Part shown: positions 8,037 through 15,874 of the stretch, piece after piece
How positions within the stretch are numbered: the stretch's first letter is position 1
How the letters are laid out: the number at the start of each line of letters is the position of its first letter
NCBI GenBank assembly: GCA_910578455.1
Contig: CAJTQA010000021.1
Location: forward strand, 1 to 54,672
Length of the DNA: 54,672 nucleotides
DNA from: an uncultured Dorea sp.
GTDB taxonomy: Bacteria > Bacillota > Clostridia > Lachnospirales > Lachnospiraceae
Direction: 5' to 3'
Notes under the pieces: model-generated
Database searches by the model: none
What the model was told of the DNA's origin: nothing
Seen by the model: only the letters and a program-made list of their open reading frames with translations
Made by a program: the position numbers and the translations under genes

Positions 8037-8065
8037 TGGACAAAAGCAAAAATCAGGAGTATGAT
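8037..8065 (+). promoter_or_regulatory. Plus-strand promoter for a candidate small RNA
   Basis: TGGACA (8037-8042) and TATGAT (8060-8065) are 17 bp apart, in a 200-bp gap between two minus-strand genes. No plus-strand gene of convincing content follows. The next element is a hairpin terminator at 8132-8162. Confidence 0.4.
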
Positions 8066-8071
8066 AAACGT

Positions 8072-8162
8072 AAATAAAGATATTATTGTTTTAGGTAATT
8101 CTTGTAATTACCGTGTTTCCTTCTACAAAAGTCCTTTAAGATGTGCGCTTAAAGGATTTTTT
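8072..8162 (+). ncRNA. Candidate small RNA of about 90 nt
   Basis: The unit is inferred from a promoter at 8037-8065, an internal hairpin GGTAATT-CTTGT-AATTACC (8094-8112), and a terminator hairpin followed by six T (8132-8162), all on the plus strand between two minus-strand genes. An ATG at 8061 opens a frame, but it runs antisense into the TetR gene and its product resembles nothing I know. The alternative is that the hairpins simply end the TetR transcript on the other strand. Confidence 0.3.
8132..8162 (+). terminator. Intrinsic terminator
   Basis: TCCTTTAAG (8132-8140) pairs with CTTAAAGGA (8148-8156) around a 7-nt loop, followed by six T on the plus strand. On the minus strand, where it would follow the TetR stop at 8168, the tail is only CTTTTGT. 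Orientation favours a plus-strand transcript, but use in both directions is possible. Confidence 0.6.
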
Positions 8163-8167
8163 GTATG

Positions 8168-8755
8168 TCAGTTTTTGGTGAGCGCCCCATCAAGGTACGT
8201 CTCAAGGGAGCGTCTCATATTTCCTTCAAATTCAGCGTTCCCTTGTTTCAGGCACCATTCGAAAACATTGCCGATGACCAGCATGCGGATATCAGTGGTG
8301 ACTTCATCAAGCGGATGGGCCAGCCGGATGATTCCGGCATCCAGGCATTTTTGGAGATAGTCATGCACTGTGACGATCGGATATGGACGCTCGGTGCGGA
8401 TCAGCGGATTTAAGGACTGGTTTTTGGGAGTGTAATAGTTGGACATGAATTCTACGCCCAGCTCTTTACAGTAATGTACATAGTTTATATATACATAGAT
8501 GATTGCTTTCTTTGCGTCTTCCGCATCAGACGGAAGGTCTAAAAGATCCGGGCTGATTCCGGGCTGCTCCTCGATATAGTAGGAAAGAAGGTCATCCTTT
8601 GTCTTAAAATGATGGTAGAAACTTCCGTTGGAAACGCCGGCCTCCTCACAGATATTTTTTATGGAAAGGTTTTCATACCCGTTTTTTTTCAGGATGCGCT
8701 TAGCGGCCTGAAAGATTCTGGTCTTTGTCTCCAGGGATTTCTGCTGCTGTTTCAT
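8168..8755 (-). CDS. TetR/AcrR family transcriptional regulator
   Basis: A 195-residue repressor-type protein. The N-terminal helix-turn-helix (residues about 31-50, LSIKNICEEAGVSNGSFYHH) is classic TetR, and the remaining alpha-helical region is the ligand-binding and dimerisation domain, whose ligand cannot be inferred. The start at 8755 has AAAGGA upstream. The open frame continues to 8809 without a ribosome site. It is divergent from tex. Its own promoter (8800-8828) and the tex promoter flank a 15-bp palindrome at 8846-8860, the likely operator, so it probably controls itself and perhaps tex. Confidence 0.88.
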   Translation of the reverse strand: MKQQQKSLETKTRIFQAAKRILKKNGYENLSIKNICEEAGVSNGSFYHHFKTKDDLLSYYIEEQPGISPDLLDLPSDAEDAKKAIIYVYINYVHYCKELGVEFMSNYYTPKNQSLNPLIRTERPYPIVTVHDYLQKCLDAGIIRLAHPLDEVTTDIRMLVIGNVFEWCLKQGNAEFEGNMRRSLETYLDGALTKN

Positions 8756-8799
8756 TCTGCTTGTTCCTTTCGGTGATATGGTTGCTTTTCGTTTGAAAC

Positions 8800-8828
8800 A
8801 GTATAACATAGAGGCCTTTTTTTTTCAA
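8800..8828 (-). promoter_or_regulatory. Promoter of the TetR regulator gene
   Basis: On the minus strand TTGAAA and TATACT are 17 bp apart. The start point would be near 8793, leaving a leader of about 38 nt to the ATG at 8755. Confidence 0.6.
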
Positions 8829-8845
8829 TAAAACAGAGTAAACTC

Positions 8846-8860
8846 GGTATTGCCAATACC
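8846..8860. promoter_or_regulatory. Palindromic operator, probably for the TetR regulator
   Basis: GGTATTG-C-CAATACC is a perfect 7-bp inverted repeat with one central base. It lies 1 bp upstream of the tex -35 and 17 bp upstream of the TetR-gene -35, in the shared divergent region. Short dyads at this position are typical TetR-family binding sites. Binding is inferred. Confidence 0.5.
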
Positions 8861-8861
8861 A

Positions 8862-8890
8862 TTGCGCGAATGATGCAAATTGAGTATAAT
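8862..8890 (+). promoter_or_regulatory. Promoter of tex
   Basis: TTGCGC (8862-8867) and a perfect TATAAT (8885-8890) are 17 bp apart. With a start near 8897, the in-frame ATG at 8899 would be almost leaderless, which supports the ATG at 8926 as the real start. Confidence 0.65.
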
Positions 8891-8925
8891 GTACACGTAT
8901 GAAGGAAGAAAGGATTTATTTTTGT

Positions 8926-11082
8926 ATGGATATTAATCAAAAGATTACAGAAGAATTAGGTGTAAAAAAATGGCAGGTAGATGCAGCGGTAAATTTAATA
9001 GATGAAGGGAACACGATTCCGTTTATTGCCAGGTATCGGAAAGAGGCGACCGGAACTTTGGATGACGAGCAGCTGAGAAAACTCCATGAGCGGCTTGTCT
9101 ATCTCAGAAATCTGGAGGAGAAAAAGGAACAGGTGCTTGGCAGCATTGAGGAGCAGGGAAAGCTTACGGAAGACTTAAAAAAGCAGATTCTTGCGGCAGA
9201 GACCCTGGTAGTGGTAGAGGATCTTTACCGCCCTTACCGGCCAAAGAGGAGAACCAGGGCGACAATCGCGAAGGAGAAGGGATTAGAGCCTCTGGCAGCC
9301 CTCATCACCTTGCAGGAGGTAAAAGAGCCTCTGTTAAAGCTGGCAGAGGAGTATGTGAATGAAGAAAAAGATGTCAGGAGTGCGAAGGATGCCCTTGACG
9401 GAGCGCGGGATATCATTGCGGAGAGCATTTCTGACGAGGCGGGCTACCGCAGCTGGATCCGGAAACACACGATGCAGAAAGGACGGGTTACATCCGCGGC
9501 AAAGGATGAGAAGGCCGAGTCCGTCTATGAGATGTATTATGATTTTGAAGAGCCGGTGCTTAAGCTTGCAGGACACCGGATACTGGCGCTGAACCGCGGA
9601 GAGAAAGAAAAGTTCCTGACGGTGAAGGTTGAGGCGCCGGAGGAGGATATCATCCGCTATCTGGAAAAGAAGACTATCCGCAGGGAAAATGAATATACAG
9701 CGCCGATCTTAAAAGAGGCGGCTGCCGATGCGTACAAGCGGCTCATAGCCCCGGCAATCGAGCGGGAGATCCGAAATGAGCTGACAGAGAAGGCCGAGGA
9801 CGGGGCGATTGACGTTTTCGGGAAAAATCTTACCCAGCTCCTCATGCAGCCCCCCATCGTAGGGCAGACGGTTCTTGGGTGGGATCCCGCGTTCAGGACC
9901 GGATGCAAGCTGGCGGTGGTAGACCCCACGGGCAAGGTGCTGGGAACGACGGTCATATACCCGACCGCGCCGACTACGCCCCAGAAGATCAAAGCTTCTA
10001 AGGATCTGCTGAAGAAAATCATAGAAAAATATAATATCACATTGATTTCTGTCGGAAACGGAACGGCGTCCAGGGAGTCGGAGCAGTTTATCGTGGAGCT
10101 TTTAAAGGAGATTCCCCAGAAAGTGCAGTATGTTATCGTGAATGAAGCAGGTGCGTCGGTATATTCGGCCAGCAAGCTGGCGAGCGAGGAGTTCCCGAAG
10201 TTTGACGTAGGGCAGAGAAGCGCCACATCCATAGCAAGGAGGCTCCAGGATCCGCTGGCGGAGCTTGTAAAGATTGACCCGAAGTCCATCGGGGTCGGCC
10301 AGTATCAGCATGATATGAACCAGAAGAAACTGAGCGAGGCGCTTTCCGGCGTGGTGGAGGACTGCGTAAATAAAGTCGGCGTGGACTTAAATACCGCGTC
10401 AGCTCCGCTTCTGTCTTATATATCCGGCATTTCCCAGACGATTGCAAAGAATATCGTGGCATACAGGGAGGAGAACGGCCGGTTTGAGAGCCGCAGGCAG
10501 CTTTTGAAAGTGGCAAAACTGGGCCCAAAGGCTTACGAGCAGAGCGCAGGATTTATGCGTATCCAGGAAGGGGATAATCCCCTTGACGCTACCAGCGTAC
10601 ATCCTGAGTCCTATGCGGCGGCAGAAAAGCTCCTGAAAAAGCAGGGCTATAAGACGGCGGACATAAGGGGAGGAAAGCTTTTGGGGCTGTCGCTTACGAT
10701 CAAGGACTATAAAAAACTGGCAGATGAGCTGGAAGTCGGTGAGATTACGCTGCGGGATATTGTGAAAGAGCTGGAAAAACCTGCCAGGGATCCGAGGGAT
10801 GAGATGCCGAGGCCAATCCTGCGTACAGACGTGCTGGAGATGAAGGATCTGAAAGAAGGGATGGTACTTAAGGGAACCGTCCGCAATGTTATAGATTTTG
10901 GGGCATTTGTGGATATCGGCGTACACCAGGACGGCCTTGTGCATATATCGGAGATCACAGATAAAAGATACATAAAGCATCCGCTTGAGGCAGTGAGTGT
11001 TGGGGATATCGTGGATGTGAAAGTGATGAGCGTGGATTTGAAAAAGAAGAGGATTCAGCTTACTATGAAAGGAATCTCCTGA
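8926..11082 (+). CDS. tex: Tex family RNA-binding transcription accessory protein
   Basis: A 718-residue cytoplasmic nucleic-acid-binding protein related to eukaryotic Spt6. In order it shows an N-terminal helical HTH region, a YqgF/RuvC-like domain (ILGWDPAFRTGCKLAV-like stretch near residue 325), helix-hairpin-helix segments (LLSYISGISQTIAKNI near 500) and a C-terminal S1 RNA-binding domain (about 643-715, FGAFVDIGVHQDGLVH). The length is normal. The ATG at 8926 follows AGGAAGAAAGGA, whereas an upstream ATG at 8899 lies directly behind the -10. It is divergent from a TetR regulator with a palindrome next to its promoter. The YitT gene follows at about 50 bp. Confidence 0.93.
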   Translation: MDINQKITEELGVKKWQVDAAVNLIDEGNTIPFIARYRKEATGTLDDEQLRKLHERLVYLRNLEEKKEQVLGSIEEQGKLTEDLKKQILAAETLVVVEDLYRPYRPKRRTRATIAKEKGLEPLAALITLQEVKEPLLKLAEEYVNEEKDVRSAKDALDGARDIIAESISDEAGYRSWIRKHTMQKGRVTSAAKDEKAESVYEMYYDFEEPVLKLAGHRILALNRGEKEKFLTVKVEAPEEDIIRYLEKKTIRRENEYTAPILKEAAADAYKRLIAPAIEREIRNELTEKAEDGAIDVFGKNLTQLLMQPPIVGQTVLGWDPAFRTGCKLAVVDPTGKVLGTTVIYPTAPTTPQKIKASKDLLKKIIEKYNITLISVGNGTASRESEQFIVELLKEIPQKVQYVIVNEAGASVYSASKLASEEFPKFDVGQRSATSIARRLQDPLAELVKIDPKSIGVGQYQHDMNQKKLSEALSGVVEDCVNKVGVDLNTASAPLLSYISGISQTIAKNIVAYREENGRFESRRQLLKVAKLGPKAYEQSAGFMRIQEGDNPLDATSVHPESYAAAEKLLKKQGYKTADIRGGKLLGLSLTIKDYKKLADELEVGEITLRDIVKELEKPARDPRDEMPRPILRTDVLEMKDLKEGMVLKGTVRNVIDFGAFVDIGVHQDGLVHISEITDKRYIKHPLEAVSVGDIVDVKVMSVDLKKKRIQLTMKGIS

Positions 11083-11131
11083 AGATAGCAGGCGGGAAAA
11101 AGATAAGGTATGAAATTGGAGGAACATGAAC

Positions 11132-12028
11132 ATGAAAAAACTGTGGCAGAAAAATCTTGAGACAGTAATTGGGGTGCTATTTGGAAATGTCCTGCTGGCA
11201 TTTACGGTAGCGGCGTTTATGGTACCCCACGGGATCATTATGGGAGGGGCGACGGGGCTTGGACTTACGATAAGCCATTATCTGCCGCTGCCGCTATCCG
11301 GTATTATTCTGGTAGTAAATGCATGTCTTTTTCTTCTGGGGGCGGCTACTCTTGGGAAAAAATTCATCATTACGACGATTGCCAGCACATTTCTCTATCC
11401 GGCATGCCTGAGCATTATGCAGGCAATCCCGGGGATAGCGAACCTGACGGACAATATGATGCTTGCGACGCTGTACGGGGGCGCCCTTCTGGGAATCGGG
11501 GTCGGGCTTATCGTCCGTGTCGGCTCGTCCACGGGAGGAACCGACATACTGGCTCTTGTGCTGAATAAATATCTTCATCTCAGTGTTGCCGTGCTGATGT
11601 ATATCGTGGACTTTTCCGTGCTGGGAGCGCAGGCTCTGTTCTCGGACTCGGAGCAGATCATGTACGGTATACTGGCGCTCGTGCTTGAGACGTTTATACT
11701 GAACCGCGTGATGGTGATGGGGCAGTCCCAGATACAGCTTTTTGTTATCTCTGAGAAATACGAGGAGGTACGCGAGAGGATGCTGAAAGAGCAGGACGTA
11801 GGGGTGACGATGGTTCATGTGGAGACAGGCTATGGAAAGGCACAGCGCAAAGCGGCTCTGTGCATTATCCCGAAGAGAAAGCTGTACGCCACAAACGAGC
11901 TGATCCATTCTATTGATGAAAAAGCCTTTATCACCATTTCTCAGATAAACGAGGTAAAGGGCAGGGGCTTTACGATGGAGAGGGTCAGGTATTCGGATGA
12001 TGAAAAGAAAGGCCGGGGAGAAGCGTAA
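11132..12028 (+). CDS. YitT family membrane protein (first of three)
   Basis: A 298-residue protein with five or six N-terminal membrane spans (DUF161/YitT_membrane) and a soluble C-terminal DUF2179 domain (about 215-290), the standard YitT layout. The family is widespread in Firmicutes and its substrate is unknown. The ATG at 11132 is 9 nt from GGAGG, while the in-frame ATG at 11126 is only 3 nt away. It ends in TAATG, overlapping the start of tcdA by one base, so the two are cotranscribed. It belongs to the same family as the proteins at 19262 and 28369. Confidence 0.88.
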   Translation: MKKLWQKNLETVIGVLFGNVLLAFTVAAFMVPHGIIMGGATGLGLTISHYLPLPLSGIILVVNACLFLLGAATLGKKFIITTIASTFLYPACLSIMQAIPGIANLTDNMMLATLYGGALLGIGVGLIVRVGSSTGGTDILALVLNKYLHLSVAVLMYIVDFSVLGAQALFSDSEQIMYGILALVLETFILNRVMVMGQSQIQLFVISEKYEEVRERMLKEQDVGVTMVHVETGYGKAQRKAALCIIPKRKLYATNELIHSIDEKAFITISQINEVKGRGFTMERVRYSDDEKKGRGEA

Positions 12029-12774
12029 TGCCAGAGGAGACGAACAGGATAAAGAACGGGGTTCCGGAGAGATTATCCAGGACAGGGCTGCTTCTCGGGG
12101 CGGAGGGCGTTGAGCGCCTGAGCCGTGCGAGGGTGGCGGTATTCGGGGTCGGCGGTGTCGGGGGCTATGCGATTGAGGCGCTGGCAAGGAGCGGGATCGG
12201 AACGCTGGATATTATCGACAATGACAGGGTGTCGGAAAGCAACATTAACCGGCAGATTATCGCGTCGGAGAAGACTGTGGGGCAATATAAAGTGGACGCG
12301 GCGAGGGAACGCGTTCTTGACATTAATCCGGGGATCAACGTGAATGCCCATAAGCTGTTCTATATGCCGGACACGTCAAGCTTGATTGACCTTTCCTGCT
12401 ATGACTACGTGATAGATGCGATTGATACGGTCACAGGAAAGATTGAGCTTATTCTGCGGGCGAAGGAGGCGGGAGTGCCGGTGATCAGCTCCATGGGCGC
12501 AGGCAATAAGCTGGATGCATCTTTGTTCCGGGTAGCGGATATCTATGAGACTTCCGTCTGCCCTTTGGCAAGGGTGATGAGGCGGGAGCTGAAAAAGCGG
12601 GGAATAAAAGAACTCAAGGTAGTGTATTCAGAAGAAAAACCGCTGAACCCTTTGAGGGAAACTGACGGGAGTACAGAAAATGTTCCGGGCAGTGTTGCTT
12701 TCGTTCCGTCCGTGGCAGGACTTATCATGGCTGGAGAGGCAGTGAAAGATTTGATAAAATCCTTAAATATATAG
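12028..12774 (+). CDS. tcdA: tRNA threonylcarbamoyladenosine dehydratase TcdA (ThiF/E1-like)
   Basis: Catalyses ATP-dependent dehydration of t6A to cyclic ct6A at position 37 of ANN-decoding tRNAs. The 248-residue protein has the E1-like nucleotide site GVGGVGGYAIE (40-50), the acidic strand DIIDNDRVSESNINRQ that binds Mg-ATP, and the CsdL/TcdA-type C-terminus. The lack of sulphur-carrier partner genes argues against MoeB or ThiF. It starts within the TAATG junction with the YitT gene. No ribosome site is obvious at that point beyond upstream purines, which is consistent with coupling. Confidence 0.88.
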   Translation: MPEETNRIKNGVPERLSRTGLLLGAEGVERLSRARVAVFGVGGVGGYAIEALARSGIGTLDIIDNDRVSESNINRQIIASEKTVGQYKVDAARERVLDINPGINVNAHKLFYMPDTSSLIDLSCYDYVIDAIDTVTGKIELILRAKEAGVPVISSMGAGNKLDASLFRVADIYETSVCPLARVMRRELKKRGIKELKVVYSEEKPLNPLRETDGSTENVPGSVAFVPSVAGLIMAGEAVKDLIKSLNI

Positions 12775-12812
12775 AAAACAGGTCGATATTTACTTAAAGG
12801 AGGTATCAGGAT

Positions 12813-12992
12813 ATGGATGTTTCAGATATTGCAATGGCTAGCATGTCGATGAGCTCGGCGAAATTGCAGGTAAGCGCCAGCATTGCAGTCACAAAGAATG
12901 CAATGAACGCACAGGAAGCAGCAGCAGCTCAGCTTCTTGAGATGCTTCCAAGCTCGCCAGGTTTGGGTCAGTTAGTTGACGTAAGAGCATAG
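12813..12992 (+). CDS. YjfB-family putative motility protein, 59 aa
   Basis: This short frame encodes MDVSDIAMASMSM..., rich in Ala, Ser, Met and Gln with a predicted amphipathic helix, matching the short YjfB-type family (putative motility protein) known from Bacillus and clostridia. A very strong AAAGGAGG site precedes the ATG, and a nested terminator hairpin immediately follows the stop, which makes this a real gene despite its size. No flagellar gene is in the window. Role unknown. Confidence 0.82.
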   Translation: MDVSDIAMASMSMSSAKLQVSASIAVTKNAMNAQEAAAAQLLEMLPSSPGLGQLVDVRA

Positions 12993-12994
12993 AG

Positions 12995-13044
12995 AAAGGG
13001 ACTGTAGTTTCTGAGGAATCAGAAAAGCAGTCCTTTTTCTTTTG
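12995..13044 (+). terminator. Intrinsic terminator after the YjfB-like gene
   Basis: An outer stem AAGGGACTG / CAGTCCTTT encloses an inner stem TTTCTGA-ggaa-TCAGAAA, followed by TTTTTCTTTTG. It begins 3 bases after the stop codon. Confidence 0.8.
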
Positions 13045-13113
13045 AAAAAATCACCAGTTTTTTTTTCCTGAATATGATAATTCCGACAAGACAATAAGTT
13101 TGGTGAAATCAAA

Positions 13114-13704
13114 ATGGCAAAAATAAAAAGAAAAGTAATTGACGTATCCCATCATCAGGGAAAAATTGACTGGGCAAAAGTAAAAGCTGCAAGGATAGAC
13201 GGAGTGATCATCCGCGTGGCGGACGGCACGAAAGTGATGGATAGGCAGTGCGACCGCAATATAAAGGAGTGTGAGCGGCTTGGGATTCCTTTCGGGCTTT
13301 ATATCTATTCCCGGGCAAAGACGAAAAAACAGGCGAGAAAAGAAGCTAACATCATATTGAAAAAAGCGAAGGGGCACAAGATACAGTATCCGCTCTATAT
13401 CGACCTTGAACAGCCGGGTTATGGGAAATATGCAAAAAAAGTTGCGGCAGAGTTCGGGAATGCCGTGGAGAAAAAAGGGTACTGGTGCGGAGTCTATGCA
13501 AATCTTGGCTGGTGGGAGGATTACCTTAAAGGAATGAACCGCTTTTCCAAATGGGTTGCACGGTATGGGAAAAAACCGAAGGTGGCGGATATGGATATGT
13601 GGCAGTATAGCAGCAAGGGAAAAGTGTCAGGAATATCCGGGGAATGCGACTTGAATTACTGTTATGCTGACTTCCCGAAACTGATAAAGAGGCACAGCGC
13701 GTAA
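13114..13704 (+). CDS. Glycoside hydrolase family 25 (lysozyme-type muramidase)
   Basis: A 196-residue GH25 domain that would cleave the MurNAc-GlcNAc bond of peptidoglycan. The family pattern is clear: DVSHHQGKIDW near the N-terminus, GLYIYSRA, YPLYIDLEQ with the catalytic Asp-Leu-Glu near residue 90, and DMDMWQYSSKG near 170. It has no signal peptide, wall-binding repeats or transmembrane helix, so export is unexplained. A phage-derived lysin or intracellular housekeeping enzyme are both possible. The ribosome site (GGTGA) is weak. Confidence 0.88.
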   Translation: MAKIKRKVIDVSHHQGKIDWAKVKAARIDGVIIRVADGTKVMDRQCDRNIKECERLGIPFGLYIYSRAKTKKQARKEANIILKKAKGHKIQYPLYIDLEQPGYGKYAKKVAAEFGNAVEKKGYWCGVYANLGWWEDYLKGMNRFSKWVARYGKKPKVADMDMWQYSSKGKVSGISGECDLNYCYADFPKLIKRHSA

Positions 13705-13834
13705 ACTGGCATGGTCAGATAAGTATAAAATGGCGCTTTTGAAAAAGCCATATTTGCGTTAAAGTATGAATAGCATTTTCGGAGCGCAAGTTTCGGGGTG
13801 TTGGAAAATACGAAAAAGAAAAGAGGGTTTGCCT
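13705..13834 (+). promoter_or_regulatory. Possible structured leader of the ECF S-component gene
   Basis: The 130-bp gap shows two weak dyads. ATGGC...GCCAT lies around 13730-13753. ATTTTC...GAAAAT (13777-13808) encloses a G-rich segment, just before the ribosome site. ECF vitamin transporters are often under riboswitches, but I cannot match this leader to any class I know. Confidence 0.25.
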
Positions 13835-14374
13835 ATGAATTCAAATTTAAAAAAGATTGTTATGGGGGCATTGTTTGCGGCGCTTGCCTGTGTGGCGACC
13901 ATGTCTGTACGGATCCCTACGCCGGGAACGTCCGGGTATATCCATCCGGGGGATGCCATTGTGATACTCTCAGGAGTAATCCTTGGCCCCGGATGGGGAC
14001 TCCTTTCCGCCGGCATCGGTTCGGCGATGGCCGATTTCCTGGGCGGCTATTTTATCTATGTGCCGATTACATTTGTGATCAAGGGTGCGGTTGCATTTGT
14101 GTCAGGAGCTATTTACAGACAGGTGGGCAAGACTCCGAAGAGCCGATGCGCGGCAGTTGTGCTGGGCGGGGTCAGTGACATGATCCTGGTCGCAGGAGGA
14201 TATTTCCTGTGTGAGGCCATGCTCTACGGAACAGCGGCGGCATCGGCAAGCGTGCCCGCCAATCTGGTACAGGGGGTCAGCGGATTGCTTATAGGAACCG
14301 TCCTGTACCCGGTGCTGCTGAAAGTTCCGGACATCCGCCGGACAGCAAATGAGGCGGCAAAAATTCATTTATAA
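13835..14374 (+). CDS. ECF transporter S component
   Basis: A 179-residue integral membrane protein with about five or six spans, matching the substrate-specific subunit of energy-coupling-factor vitamin importers. Characteristic stretches are RIPTPGTSGYIHPGD and LGPGWGLLSAGIGSAMADF. The shared EcfA/EcfT module is not in the window. The vitamin bound cannot be determined; this branch includes pyridoxine, thiamine-precursor and pantothenate transporters. The ATG at 13835 follows AGAGGG by 7 nt, and the longer frame from 13766 lacks a ribosome site. Its 3' end overlaps the convergent ABC ATPase gene by 6 bases. Confidence 0.85.
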   Translation: MNSNLKKIVMGALFAALACVATMSVRIPTPGTSGYIHPGDAIVILSGVILGPGWGLLSAGIGSAMADFLGGYFIYVPITFVIKGAVAFVSGAIYRQVGKTPKSRCAAVVLGGVSDMILVAGGYFLCEAMLYGTAAASASVPANLVQGVSGLLIGTVLYPVLLKVPDIRRTANEAAKIHL

Positions 14375-15148
14375 AATGTTGGATAGGAATTGTTTTGTTC
14401 GCAGCTCCTTTGGATTTTCAAATACCTGCAAAGGATCGCCCTGCTCAATGATCGCACCTTCATCCATGAAGATCGTATGGTCGGCCACATCCCTGGCAAA
14501 TGCCATTTCATGGGTCACGATGATCATGGTCGTTTTCTGTTCTGCAAGCTCCTTGATAACCTTGAGGACTTCTCCTGTAAGCTCGGGATCCAGAGCAGAA
14601 GTCGGCTCGTCAAAGCACAGGATATCAGGCTTTAAGGCAAGAGCCCTTGCAATGGCAACCCGCTGCTGCTGGCCGCCGGAGAGCTGATGGGGGTAATTTT
14701 TCATGCGGTTTTCAAGGCCCATCTGTGTCAGCAGGCTTTCGGCATGGAGCCGGATCTCCTCGTGGACTTCCTTTTTTCTTGCTTTGTAGTCCGGCTGTTC
14801 GGATGCCAGCAGCTCTTCTGCCAGCATGACATTTTCCAGGGCAGTGTACTGTGGAAAGAGGTTGAAGGACTGGAATACCAGTCCGAAATGCAGCCTTTTT
14901 TTACGCACGGCGGATTCCTGCCAGGTGGAAGGGTCGGCAGAGTCAAAAAGGATATTGCCGCCTACCCGTATGACTCCCCTGTCCGGACGTTCCAGAAAAT
15001 TTAAGCACCGAAGGAGCGTAGTCTTGCCGCTGCCCGAAGACCCTATGATAGAGACAGCCTGTCCCTTTTCCAGGGAAAAGCTGATATCTTTCAGGACTTC
15101 CGTGTGGTTAAAGGACTTACAGATATGTTCTGTTTCTAAGATTGCCAT
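14369..15148 (-). CDS. Amino-acid ABC transporter ATP-binding protein
   Basis: The 259-residue ATPase of a polar amino-acid importer (GlnQ/HisP type). Walker A GSSGSGKT (36-43), the Q-loop region, LSGGQQQRVAIARAL, Walker B ILCFDEPTSALDPE and the switch histidine in VTHEMAFARD are all present. It is the last gene of a three-gene operon, after the permease (14-bp gap) and the binding protein. The substrate is probably an amino acid and not more precisely known. Confidence 0.95.
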   Translation of the reverse strand: MAILETEHICKSFNHTEVLKDISFSLEKGQAVSIIGSSGSGKTTLLRCLNFLERPDRGVIRVGGNILFDSADPSTWQESAVRKKRLHFGLVFQSFNLFPQYTALENVMLAEELLASEQPDYKARKKEVHEEIRLHAESLLTQMGLENRMKNYPHQLSGGQQQRVAIARALALKPDILCFDEPTSALDPELTGEVLKVIKELAEQKTTMIIVTHEMAFARDVADHTIFMDEGAIIEQGDPLQVFENPKELRTKQFLSNIL

Positions 15149-15162
15149 ATGTATTCCCTCCC

Positions 15163-15849
15163 TTACCTGAAATAATTCAGCTTGTTTTCCAGCCGCCCCA
15201 GAAGGACGGTCAGGATGCCGTTGAAAATAAGATAATAAACAGCCGTGAAAAACAGCGGCCAGATGGCTCCTGATATGCCGTAGGAGCCTTTCATAAATGC
15301 CTGCCCTGCCCAGATGATCTCCTGAAGCGCGATAATGCGGGCGAGAGAAGTATCCTTTACGAGAGTGATGATCTCATTGGACATAGGCGGCACGATACGC
15401 TTGATCATCTGCAGCAGCGTTATCTTGAAAAAAATCTGGCTTTTTGTCATTCCCAGGACAAGCCCGGCCTCTTCCTGCCCGACGGGGACGCTTTGGATGC
15501 CCCCGCGGTATATTTCGGAAAAATAGCAGGCATAATTCAGGACAAACGATACGCTCGCCGCCAGGAAACGTCCCGTTTCACCGCTTCCCCAGACGGGATT
15601 GTGAAGGACCAGCCCGGGAAAATAGTAGATGATCAAAAGCTGTATCATAAGAGGGGTGCCCCGGATAATCCATACGAGAAACCGGGAGAGGTAACTCAAC
15701 GGCTTAAAGCCGGACATGGAGCCAAAGGCGATGACCAGCCCGAGCGGGAATGCCCCGATCAGCGTCACAAAAAAAAGTTTAAGTGTCTGTATAAAGCCGA
15801 TGTTCAAAGAGTGAATGACAACCGGCATCTGTTCTATTATCTGATTCAT
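15163..15849 (-). CDS. Amino-acid ABC transporter permease
   Basis: A 228-residue His/Glu/Gln/Arg/opine-type permease with about five membrane spans. The EAA loop is seen as GQEEAGLVLGMTKSQIF near residue 123-139, where the ATPase docks. It would form a homodimeric channel, since only one permease gene is present. It lies 25 bp after the binding-protein gene and 14 bp before the ATPase gene, so all three are cotranscribed. Confidence 0.94.
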   Translation of the reverse strand: MNQIIEQMPVVIHSLNIGFIQTLKLFFVTLIGAFPLGLVIAFGSMSGFKPLSYLSRFLVWIIRGTPLMIQLLIIYYFPGLVLHNPVWGSGETGRFLAASVSFVLNYACYFSEIYRGGIQSVPVGQEEAGLVLGMTKSQIFFKITLLQMIKRIVPPMSNEIITLVKDTSLARIIALQEIIWAGQAFMKGSYGISGAIWPLFFTAVYYLIFNGILTVLLGRLENKLNYFR

Positions 15850-15874
15850 AATGTCTACCTGCTCATAATTTTTC

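Noticed and set aside
10399..11238. 279-residue minus-strand open frame
   Set aside because: Antisense to the end of tex and the start of the YitT gene; no family resemblance and no start signal.
11294..12187. 297-residue minus-strand open frame
   Set aside because: Antisense to YitT and tcdA; His/Arg/Pro-rich shadow translation.
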